From Achromobacter denitrificans NBRC 15125 (GTDB lineage Bacteria > Pseudomonadota > Gammaproteobacteria > Burkholderiales > Burkholderiaceae_B), in assembly GCF_001571365.1 (NCBI RefSeq), contig NZ_BCTQ01000009.1:62001-126000 (forward strand): DNA of 64,000 nucleotides, written 5' to 3'. The notes beneath the pieces were generated by a model. That model was not told where the DNA came from and made no database searches. It saw only the letters and a list, made by a program, of their open reading frames with translations. Shown here one piece after another: positions 16,158-23,724 of the stretch. The stretch's first letter is position 1; every line of letters begins with the position of its first letter. A program made the translations under genes and the position numbers.

Positions 16158-17120
16158 ATGAAACTGAAGCACTGGATCACCACCCTGACCTTGGCCGTCG
16201 CCGCGGTCGGCGCCGTCGGCTCCGCGCAAGCGCAGCAATTCTTCCGCATCGGCACGGGCGGAACCGCCGGCACCTACTATCCCATCGGCGGCATCATCGC
16301 CAACGCGGTATCGCAACCCGGCAAGCTGATCGCCACGGCGGTCGCCTCCAACGGGTCGGTGGCCAACATCAACGGTATCCTCGGCGGTTCGTTCGAGGCG
16401 GGATTCACGCAGTCGGACGTGGCCTACTGGGCCTATAGTGGCACCGGCACCTTCGAAGGCAAGCCCAAGGCGCAGGACCTGCGCCTGATCTCCACGCTGT
16501 ACCCGGAAAGCATCCACCTGGTGGCGCGCAAGGGGTCCGGCATCAAGAGCGTGGCCGACCTGAAGGGCAAGCGCGTGTCCATGGACGAGCCGGGCTCGGG
16601 CACGCTGGTCGACGTGCGCCTGATCCTGGGCGCCTACGGCATGACCGACAAGGACATCAAGGCCGAATACCTCAAGCCCAACCAGGCGGGCGACAAGCTC
16701 AAGGACGGCGGGCTGGACGCGTTCTTCTTCGTGGGTGGCGCCCCCGCCGGCGCCATCGCGGAACTGGCGTCCAGCGGCGCCGGCATCGAGATCGTGCCGC
16801 TGGTCGGCCCCGAGATCGACGCGCTGCGCGCCAAGCAGGAGTTCTTCACGCCCGACACCATCGCCGCGAACACCTACCAGAACGTGGGCGAAGTGAAGAC
16901 CATCTCGGTCAACGCGCAGATGGTCACGTCGGCCAAGCTGCCGGAACAGGTGGTGTACGACGTCACCAAGGCGCTGTACAGCGACGCCACGCGCAAGACG
17001 CTGGACAACGGCCACGCCAAGGGCAAGCTCATCACGCGCGACAACGCGATCAAGGGCGCGGGTATTCCGTTCCACCCGGGCGCCGAGAAGTTCTACAAGG
17101 AAATCGGCCTGCTGAAGTAG
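16158..17120 (+). CDS. TAXI-family TRAP transporter solute-binding protein
   Basis: A 320-residue periplasmic binding protein with a signal peptide (1 to about 25, ending Ala-Gln-Ala) and the family hallmark Ile-Gly-Thr-Gly-Gly-Thr-Ala-Gly-Thr-Tyr-Tyr-Pro directly after it. TAXI proteins bind small carboxylates such as glutamate-type acids and deliver them to a fused TRAP permease, which is the next gene. An AACGGAG site precedes the ATG. Between this gene and the permease lie 209 bases with a structured repeat, so the two subunits may be expressed at different levels. Confidence 0.94.
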   Translation: MKLKHWITTLTLAVAAVGAVGSAQAQQFFRIGTGGTAGTYYPIGGIIANAVSQPGKLIATAVASNGSVANINGILGGSFEAGFTQSDVAYWAYSGTGTFEGKPKAQDLRLISTLYPESIHLVARKGSGIKSVADLKGKRVSMDEPGSGTLVDVRLILGAYGMTDKDIKAEYLKPNQAGDKLKDGGLDAFFFVGGAPAGAIAELASSGAGIEIVPLVGPEIDALRAKQEFFTPDTIAANTYQNVGEVKTISVNAQMVTSAKLPEQVVYDVTKALYSDATRKTLDNGHAKGKLITRDNAIKGAGIPFHPGAEKFYKEIGLLK

Positions 17121-17211
17121 GCCCCCCCCGAGCGCCTTCGGCGCTTCCCCCCGGGGGGCGCCGCAGTGGGCCGGCGGAGCCGGACCCACGCGGCCCCGAT
17201 GGGGCGGCGGC
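17121..17211 (+). repeat. Structured intergenic repeat, copy R1
   Basis: Begins at the base after the TAXI stop codon. Three successive hairpins can be drawn: GCGCC/GGCGC, CCCCC/GGGGG, and TGGGCCGGC-GGA-GCCGG-A-CCCA, closed by GCCGC/GCGGC. It aligns over its whole length with copies at 29312-29402 and 47126-47218. The sequence differs, but several paired positions change together. It sits inside the TRAP operon between the binding protein and permease genes. Confidence 0.82.
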
Positions 17212-17329
17212 GTGCGGCGAGTTTGCTGCTTGGGAAACGAAGTTTGCCTATCTGCGGTGCGCTGCGCCGCGCTTGAGTGGGGCCGCCATGAGCGGCCCTG
17301 CTTGCTGAATCATCCTGAGAATCACGGCG
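17212..17329 (+). other. Leader between repeat R1 and TRAP permease
   Basis: About 118 bases without a gene. A TTTGC-containing stretch (17221-17247) and a GGCGATGG sequence just before the permease ATG are visible. No terminator with U-tract or operator was recognised, so read-through from the receptor gene is plausible. Confidence 0.4.
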
Positions 17330-19354
17330 ATGGAAATAGACCACGAAAAAACCCAGCAGCTGGCGGAAAAGTACGATTCGGAAATCCGCTTCCGGCCGCT
17401 GGACAAGACGGCCACCTGGATCGTCTCCGGCCTGCTGGTGACGCTCTCGATCTTCCACTACTACACGGCGGGTTTCGGCCTGCTGCGCGAAGCCACGCAC
17501 CGCGGCGTGCACCTGGCGTTCGTGCTTAGCCTCATCTTCCTGGTGTTCGGCTTTTCGAAGGCGCACTACACCCGCGAACCCAAGTCCACCTGGTACGCGC
17601 CGGGCGGCATCCCGCTGTACGACTGGATCATCGCCATCGCGCTGGCCCTGTCCGTGCTGTACATCCCCTACATTTTCGAGGACCTGGCGTTTCGCGTCGG
17701 CAATCCGCTGCCGATCGACGTGTTCATGGGTTCCATCCTGCTGATCGGCCTGCTGGAAGCCACCAGGCGCGCCATGGGTTGGCCGCTGCCGATCATCGCG
17801 CTGGTATTCATGGCCTACGCCATGTTCGGCCCGTATTTCCCGGGGCTGCTCCAGCACGCCGGCAACACCTGGTCCCAAGTCGTCAACCACATGTACCTGA
17901 CCAGCCAGGGCGTATACGGCGTGGCGGTGGGCGTGGTGGCCACTTACGTTTTCCACTTCGTGCTGTTCGGCGTGCTGGCCACGCGCATCGGGCTGGGCCA
18001 GTTGTTCCTGGACGTCGCCTCCACCGTGGCCGGGCGCTACGCCGGCGGCCCGGCCAAGGTGTCGGTGTTCGGCTCGGCCATGTTCGGCATGCTGTCGGGT
18101 TCCTCGGTGGCCAACGCGGTAACGGTGGGGTCGCTGACCATCCCGGCCATGATCCGCATCGGCTATCCCCGGCACTTCGCCGCGGGCGTGGAAGCCGCCA
18201 GCAGCACGGGCGGGCAGATCACGCCGCCCATCATGGGCGCGGCGGCCTTCCTGATGATCGAATTCCTGGGCATCCCGTACCAGCAGATCGCCATCGCGGG
18301 GATTTTCCCGGCCTTCCTGTACTTCTTCGGCATGTTCATGCAGGTGCACTTCGAGGCCAAGCGCGAAGGCCTGCGCGGCCTGACCGAAGAGGAAATGCCC
18401 AAGCTGAAGCAGTCGTTCAAGATGCGCTGGCCGACCCTGATCCCGCTGGTGCTGCTGATCGGCGTGCTGGCCAGCGGCCGTACGCCGTACCTGGCGGCCT
18501 TCGCCGGGATCTCGGGCTGCATCGTGGTGGGCCTGCTGAATCCCTTCCAGCGGCTGCGCTGGCGCGATCTGTACGAAGCCTTCGAAACCGGCGCCAAGTA
18601 CGCGCTGGCCGTGGGCGCGGCGGCGGGCACGGTGGGCATCGTGATCGGCGTGGTCACGCTGACCGGCGTGGGCTTCAAGATCTCGTACATCGTGATCTCG
18701 GCGGCGCAGGCAATCGCCGGCGGCGCGGCAACGGTCATTCCGGAGACGATTGCCAACATGCAGACGCTGACCCTGGTGGCGGCGCTGATCATGACCGGCA
18801 TCGTCTGCATCCTGATGGGCTGCGGCATTCCCACCACGGCGAACTACCTGATCATGGTGGCGGTGGCCGCGCCCACGCTGGTGCAGCTGGGGGTGCAGCC
18901 CATCGCGGCGCACTTCTTCGTCTTCTATTTCGGCATCCTGGCGGACATTACCCCACCCGTGGCGCTGGCGGCCTATGCCGCGGCGGGGATGGCGGGCAGC
19001 GATCCATTCAAAACGGGCAACACCGCGTTCAGGCTGGGCATCACCAAGCTCATCGTGCCATTCGTGTTCGTGTTCTCGCCGTCGCTGCTGATCTCGGTCC
19101 AGGGCTTTACCTGGTACGACTTCTTCGTGACGCTGTTCGGCTGCATGGTCGGCCTAGTGCTGCTGTCGGCCGCGTTCTCCCGTTACATGCTGGTGGGCAT
19201 GAAGAGCTGGGAGCGCTGGCTCTGCACCATCGGCGCGCTGCTCACGATCCTGCCCGGGCTGGCCAGCGGGTTGATCGGGCTGGCGATCTGCATCCCGGTG
19301 TTCATGCGCCAGCTGGCGCAGCTGAAGCTGGAGAACGCCCCCAAAACCGCCTGA
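17330..19354 (+). CDS. TRAP transporter fused permease (DctQ-DctM type)
   Basis: A 674-residue inner-membrane protein fusing the small (DctQ-like, about four helices) and large (DctM-like, about twelve helices) TRAP permease subunits, the form that pairs with TAXI receptors. Hydrophobic segments run through nearly the full length, with DctM landmarks such as the GSSVANAVTVGSLTIP and PPIMGAAAFLM regions in the middle. It performs sodium- or proton-coupled uptake of the ligand delivered by the upstream receptor. Start: ATG at 17330. A strong terminator follows 28 bases after the stop, so the operon has two genes. Confidence 0.94.
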   Translation: MEIDHEKTQQLAEKYDSEIRFRPLDKTATWIVSGLLVTLSIFHYYTAGFGLLREATHRGVHLAFVLSLIFLVFGFSKAHYTREPKSTWYAPGGIPLYDWIIAIALALSVLYIPYIFEDLAFRVGNPLPIDVFMGSILLIGLLEATRRAMGWPLPIIALVFMAYAMFGPYFPGLLQHAGNTWSQVVNHMYLTSQGVYGVAVGVVATYVFHFVLFGVLATRIGLGQLFLDVASTVAGRYAGGPAKVSVFGSAMFGMLSGSSVANAVTVGSLTIPAMIRIGYPRHFAAGVEAASSTGGQITPPIMGAAAFLMIEFLGIPYQQIAIAGIFPAFLYFFGMFMQVHFEAKREGLRGLTEEEMPKLKQSFKMRWPTLIPLVLLIGVLASGRTPYLAAFAGISGCIVVGLLNPFQRLRWRDLYEAFETGAKYALAVGAAAGTVGIVIGVVTLTGVGFKISYIVISAAQAIAGGAATVIPETIANMQTLTLVAALIMTGIVCILMGCGIPTTANYLIMVAVAAPTLVQLGVQPIAAHFFVFYFGILADITPPVALAAYAAAGMAGSDPFKTGNTAFRLGITKLIVPFVFVFSPSLLISVQGFTWYDFFVTLFGCMVGLVLLSAAFSRYMLVGMKSWERWLCTIGALLTILPGLASGLIGLAICIPVFMRQLAQLKLENAPKTA

Positions 19355-19382
19355 CGCGCGGGGCCGCAACGGCCGGCGCGAG

Positions 19383-19421
19383 AAAAAAAGGGGCGGATCC
19401 GCGAGGCCCGCCCCTTTTTTT
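19383..19421. terminator. Strong bidirectional terminator after TRAP operon
   Basis: A seven-A run plus GGGGCGG, an eleven-base loop, CCGCCCC plus a seven-T run: 14 complementary base pairs with a real U-tract. It follows the TRAP permease stop and isolates it from smg. Confidence 0.92.
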
Positions 19422-19608
19422 GCTTGAATCATGCATTTTGGCAGCATTTGGCGGAAGAAGGCGCCATTGTTGCCCCAGGGTGACGACATACAACATTCCC
19501 CCGTCCGGTCGGTTGCCCGCCCCTATAAATCAGCGTAAAGTAAAATTCATGTTTGCTGGTCTGCCGATATGCGGGCCGACTGTGCAAACAGGCACAACAC
19601 TGCGCCAT

Positions 19609-20067
19609 ATGTTCGATATCCTGGTTTATCTGTACGAGAATTACTACACGCCGCAAGCCTGTCCTGCGGCCGACGTGCTGGCCAAGCGGCTTGCCGCCGC
19701 CGGGTTCGAGCACGAAGACATCGACGATGCGCTCGGGTGGCTCTACGGCCTGGCCGAGACCACCGAACGGTGCGTCGATCTCGCCCAGGCGCCCACCACC
19801 GGCACCCGGATCTACACCGATAACGAGTACCAGCAACTCGGCACCGAATCCATCGGCTTCATCGCCTTCCTGGAATCGGCCGGCGTGCTGCCCGCGCCCC
19901 TGCGCGAAATCGTCATCGACCGGGGCCTGGCCGCAACGGAATCGCCCGTGCCGCTGTCCAAGATCAAGATCATCGCCCTCATGGTTCTCTGGAGCCAGGA
20001 AGCCGAGATCGACAATCTGGTCCTGGAAGAGCTGCTGGACGACGAAGGCGTGCGCCGCCTGCACTGA
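19609..20067 (+). CDS. smg: Smg family (DUF494) protein
   Basis: A 152-residue cytoplasmic protein beginning Met-Phe-Asp-Ile-Leu-Val-Tyr-Leu-Tyr-Glu-Asn-Tyr, the typical start of Smg proteins. They are usually encoded near dprA and topoisomerase genes in beta- and gamma-proteobacteria, and their function is not well established. I chose the ATG at 19609 by homology. An in-frame ATG at 19549 would add 20 unrelated residues, and neither start has a strong ribosome site. The next genes include gluQ and topB, a partly conserved neighbourhood. Confidence 0.9.
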   Translation: MFDILVYLYENYYTPQACPAADVLAKRLAAAGFEHEDIDDALGWLYGLAETTERCVDLAQAPTTGTRIYTDNEYQQLGTESIGFIAFLESAGVLPAPLREIVIDRGLAATESPVPLSKIKIIALMVLWSQEAEIDNLVLEELLDDEGVRRLH

Positions 20068-20103
20068 GCGCGGCGCCTCGCCCACCCATTCCCTTTTGCC
20101 CAT

Positions 20104-20128
20104 GCCCGCGCGTCACCGCGCGGGCTTT
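20104..20128 (+). terminator. Hairpin terminator between smg and gluQ
   Basis: GCCCGCGCG, TCAC loop, CGCGCGGGC, then TTT. A nine-base-pair stem. It ends only five bases before the GTG start of gluQ, so it occupies the place of that gene's ribosome site. Confidence 0.7.
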
Positions 20129-20133
20129 GCCCT

Positions 20134-21009
20134 GTGAACTACATAGGCCGTTTCGCTCCCAGCCCCAGCGGTCCGCTGCATGCGGGCTCGCTGGTCGCCG
20201 CCCTGGCGAGCTGGCTGGACGCTCGCGCCCATGACGGCCGCTGGCGCCTGCGCATCGAAGACGTGGACACCCCGCGCACCGTGCCCGGCGCGGCCGACCG
20301 CATCATGGCGCAGCTGGAGGCGCTCGGCCTGTCCTGGGACGGCGAGATCATGTGGCAGTCCCGGCGCGGCGACGCTTACCAGGCCGCCTTCGACGGCCTG
20401 GCCGCGCGCGGCCTGATCTATGGTTGCGGCTGCACCCGCCGTGAAATCGCCGACTCCGCGCTGCGCGGCCAGACCGCCCCGGGCGCCGACGGCGAGCGCC
20501 CCTATCCCGGAACTTGCCGCCACGGCCTGCCGGAGGGCCGCCAGGCGCGCGCCTGGCGCGTGCGCATGCCAGAAGGCGTGGAACACTTCGAAGACCGCTG
20601 GCTGGGCCCCCAGGAGCAGGATGTGGCGCAGGCCGTGGGCGACATAGCCCTGCGGCGCGCGGACGGCCTGTGGGCCTATCAATTGGCCGTGGTGGTGGAC
20701 GATGCGGCGCAGGGCGTCACGGACGTGGTGCGCGGCGCGGACCTGCTCAGTTCAACGGCGCGCCAGATCGTGCTGGGCCGCCTGCTGGGCCTGCCCCCGG
20801 TGCGCTACCTGCACGTGCCGCTGATCCTGGATGCGGGCAGTGGGCTCAAACTGTCCAAGCAGAACGGCGCCCCGCCCATCGATACCGGCGAGCCGCTCGC
20901 AGCGCTGCAGGCCGCCTGGCGGGCGCTCGGCTTCGCCCCCTTCGAGGCGCCGGACCGCGACGCCTTCCTGCGCGAAGCCACCGCGCGCTGGGCGCGGCGC
21001 TTCCCTTAG
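20134..21009 (+). CDS. gluQ: tRNA glutamyl-Q(34) synthetase (GluQRS)
   Basis: A 291-residue truncated glutamyl-tRNA synthetase-like enzyme lacking the anticodon-binding domain. It charges glutamate onto queuosine at position 34 of tRNA-Asp. Class-I motifs are His16-Ala-Gly-Ser19 (HIGH analogue) and Lys239-Leu-Ser-Lys242 (KMSK analogue). Zinc ligands Cys98, Cys100, Tyr124 and Cys128 follow the GluQRS pattern. The start is GTG at 20134, placing the conserved Gly-Arg-Phe-Ala-Pro-Ser-Pro right after it. There is no Shine-Dalgarno sequence, and a hairpin lies immediately upstream. Confidence 0.94.
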   Translation: MNYIGRFAPSPSGPLHAGSLVAALASWLDARAHDGRWRLRIEDVDTPRTVPGAADRIMAQLEALGLSWDGEIMWQSRRGDAYQAAFDGLAARGLIYGCGCTRREIADSALRGQTAPGADGERPYPGTCRHGLPEGRQARAWRVRMPEGVEHFEDRWLGPQEQDVAQAVGDIALRRADGLWAYQLAVVVDDAAQGVTDVVRGADLLSSTARQIVLGRLLGLPPVRYLHVPLILDAGSGLKLSKQNGAPPIDTGEPLAALQAAWRALGFAPFEAPDRDAFLREATARWARRFP

Positions 21010-21037
21010 CGCTTTTTTGCCTGGTTCCAACGCACGC

Positions 21038-23662
21038 CTACAGCGGCTGCAGGTCTTCTCCCAGCATCCGCACCAGCAGCGCCTCGCCATCGTCGGCCAC
21101 GCGCAGCTCGCCGTACCGGGCGACCTGATAGCGCTCCGCCTGCCCTTCGGGGAAGAAATACGCATTGGTCACGATGCGCACCCCGTTGTTGCGCACGCGG
21201 TAGCGCAGCGGCACTTCCGCCTCGGTGTGGGGATGCACGTCGGGCTGGATGCGCAGCGGCTGCGCGACGCCGCGCGCGTCGCGCGCCAGCATGACGTAGC
21301 CGTCCGGCTCGTAGCCCAGGATGGAGTCGTCGTCGCGGCGGTTCTCGCCGCCCAGGCGCAGCCGCGTGACTTCGCGGCTGGCGGCGAAGTTCAGCGCCAT
21401 GTAGTCGCCCTGCATGAGGGAGCGGGGATCCACCGGCGCCAGTTCCAGGATGACCACCTTGCCCGAGGCCAGCAGCTTCTCGCGCTGCCAGATCCCGCCG
21501 TTGGCGACCGCCAGCACCAGCGCCAGGCCGCCCAGGATGGCCAGCGTGCGCCAGCGCAGCGGGCCCGACACCCGCGGCAGCGGCCCGCGCACGGACGGTG
21601 CCTGGGTGCGCATCAGCCGCGGCACCAGCCACACCAGGACGCGCAGGACGAAGAGCAGCACCGCGGCACCGCCCAGCCACAGCGCCTTCTGCAGCAGCGG
21701 CACGTCGAGCTGGTAGTAATAGACGCCCAGGTAGGCCAGCAGGCTGAGCACGCCGAAAATGACCAGGCGCGGCTGGTTGAGCCCGAAGCCCAGCAACAGC
21801 CACGCCAGGGAGAAGCCCACGCCCGGGCTGGGCAGCCAGAACAGGGCCAGGACCAGCAGCGCCAGGGGCACGCCCCAGGTCACGCCCGCGGTCAGCACGC
21901 GCCGCCGCGGCCAGAGCACGGCCAGGGCCGCGGCCGCCGGCAGCAGGGCGCCGGCCGTCACCAGCACCGCGGTGCGGGGATTGAGCTGCCACATCGCCGG
22001 CAATTGCTGGGCCGAGATGCCGCTGGCCAGCCACACCATGCCCTGGACCGACAGCAGGAAGGCCCAGGCCAACGGCTGCAGGGCGTGGGCCCGCTTGCCG
22101 CCCAGCCGCCGGCCGAGGGTGAGCAGGACTGCCGTGGCCCAGGCGCCCGTCACCGCGATGGGCAGCCAGACGAAGGTGGCCGCGGCCACGTCGAAGTCCA
22201 GCCAGGCGTCCAGCAGGTCGTCGCGCATCAGTTCCGGCGCCACGCCGCGCCAGATCAGGCCGGCGGCCGCCAGGGCGATGAGCAGGCCGCTCAGGAAGCG
22301 CAGGATCGCGTCCGGCCCCAGGGCATAGACGGCCGCGGCCATCAGCAGCACGAACAGGCAGGCGTTGGTGAACGAGGTGGAGCTGGACAGGCCGTAGATG
22401 ATCAGGATCTGGCCGGTGAAGGCCATGGCCGTGCCGCACTGGCGCCAGAAAGGGCCGGCGTCGCTGCGCAGGACCGCCACGCCCGCCGCGCACAGCACCA
22501 GGCCGGCCACCAGCGCGCCTTCCTCGGTGGTGATCAGCCCGGAGAACGCCACGAATACCAGCAGCAACAGGGTGGCCAGCCAGGCGCTCAGGCCCAGCAG
22601 GCATTGCACGTACCAGGGCGGATCCGTCTGCGTTGCGGCGGGCGCCAACTGCGCGACCGGCGCGCCGGCCTCGGCCGGATCGACCGAATTGCCCGCCGAC
22701 GCCGCGGCCGGCTCGGCATCGGCCGCGGCCAACGGCGCCGCGGGTTCCGCGCCCAGCCGGCGCAGCCAGCGGGCGGCCCAGACCGCTTCCGCCATCAGCA
22801 GCGCGGCCAGCGGCAGGGCGGCCCAGACGCCGGGTTCGAGCCGCAGCAGCCATTCGCCCACCACCCGCAGCGACACGCAGATCACGCCGCCGGCCAGCAT
22901 CGCCAGGATGACCAGGTCGCGGCGGCCCCGCTGATAATAGAAGCCCAGGCCCAGCGTGACGGCCAGCCAGGCGATGCCGTTGGCCGTGCCCAGGCCGCGC
23001 AGGATGTAGTCGCCGAACATGAGGGACACCACCAGCACGCTGATGGTCAGGGCGGCCAGGATGCGCGGCCCGAAGAGGGTGCTGGCCCGCCAGCGGCGCG
23101 CGGCCATTTCCCAGGCCAGCAGCAGCACGAGGTTCAGGGCCGCCACGATCAGGCTGGCGGCCCCGGGGCCGCCGAAGACCAGCCACCAGTCGAAAGCGCG
23201 TTCGCCCAGCCACAGGGCCATGGCCACGTTCAGCACCAGCACCCAGAGCAGCCAGACGGCCTGGCTGCCCGCCGCCAGCGCCCAGGGCAGCAGCAGCGCC
23301 GCCCACCAGGCGAACAGTTCCCAGGTATCGGCCCCGGTCTGGTAAGTTTGGCCCAATAGCGCGAGCAGGGCGCCAAGCAGGATGCCGGCCAGCGCCAGCA
23401 GGGCGCCGGGGATGCTGCGGCGCACGCCCGGCGTGGCGCGCAGGCGCAGCCCGGCCCAGGCGGCGGCCAGCACGCAGACCGCCAGAAGCGCCTGGATGCC
23501 GGCGAAGCGCTGTACCTTGGTCATGTCCTGCCAGTTCGCGGCGACCCAGCAAACCGCCGCGCTGCCGAGCAGCAAAACGCCCAGCCAGAGGGTGCTCCGC
23601 GCCAGGAATTGACGCCAAGCGTGCAGTTCGGATCCCGCCTGCCTTTCAGTGCCGACTTGCAT
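21038..23662 (-). CDS. Fused DUF2157/DUF4401 membrane protein with C-terminal GDYXXLXY domain
   Basis: An 874-residue inner-membrane protein. The N-terminal two thirds hold about 18 or more hydrophobic helices of the DUF2157 and DUF4401 types, broken by an Ala/Pro/Glu-rich soluble linker (about 308-350). After a final helix (about 690-710), a soluble C-terminal domain carries the Gly-Asp-Tyr-Met-Ala-Leu-Asn-Phe motif of the GDYXXLXY family. In many bacteria these parts are separate neighbouring genes. The role is unknown, probably at the cell envelope. It is divergent from topB (62 bases apart) and convergent with gluQ. Confidence 0.85.
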   Translation of the reverse strand: MQVGTERQAGSELHAWRQFLARSTLWLGVLLLGSAAVCWVAANWQDMTKVQRFAGIQALLAVCVLAAAWAGLRLRATPGVRRSIPGALLALAGILLGALLALLGQTYQTGADTWELFAWWAALLLPWALAAGSQAVWLLWVLVLNVAMALWLGERAFDWWLVFGGPGAASLIVAALNLVLLLAWEMAARRWRASTLFGPRILAALTISVLVVSLMFGDYILRGLGTANGIAWLAVTLGLGFYYQRGRRDLVILAMLAGGVICVSLRVVGEWLLRLEPGVWAALPLAALLMAEAVWAARWLRRLGAEPAAPLAAADAEPAAASAGNSVDPAEAGAPVAQLAPAATQTDPPWYVQCLLGLSAWLATLLLLVFVAFSGLITTEEGALVAGLVLCAAGVAVLRSDAGPFWRQCGTAMAFTGQILIIYGLSSSTSFTNACLFVLLMAAAVYALGPDAILRFLSGLLIALAAAGLIWRGVAPELMRDDLLDAWLDFDVAAATFVWLPIAVTGAWATAVLLTLGRRLGGKRAHALQPLAWAFLLSVQGMVWLASGISAQQLPAMWQLNPRTAVLVTAGALLPAAAALAVLWPRRRVLTAGVTWGVPLALLVLALFWLPSPGVGFSLAWLLLGFGLNQPRLVIFGVLSLLAYLGVYYYQLDVPLLQKALWLGGAAVLLFVLRVLVWLVPRLMRTQAPSVRGPLPRVSGPLRWRTLAILGGLALVLAVANGGIWQREKLLASGKVVILELAPVDPRSLMQGDYMALNFAASREVTRLRLGGENRRDDDSILGYEPDGYVMLARDARGVAQPLRIQPDVHPHTEAEVPLRYRVRNNGVRIVTNAYFFPEGQAERYQVARYGELRVADDGEALLVRMLGEDLQPL

Positions 23663-23724
23663 CTCGCGAATCTCCGATCTTATTATCCGCGCTACTAAGG
23701 CGGGTCTACCGCCACTGGATACAC

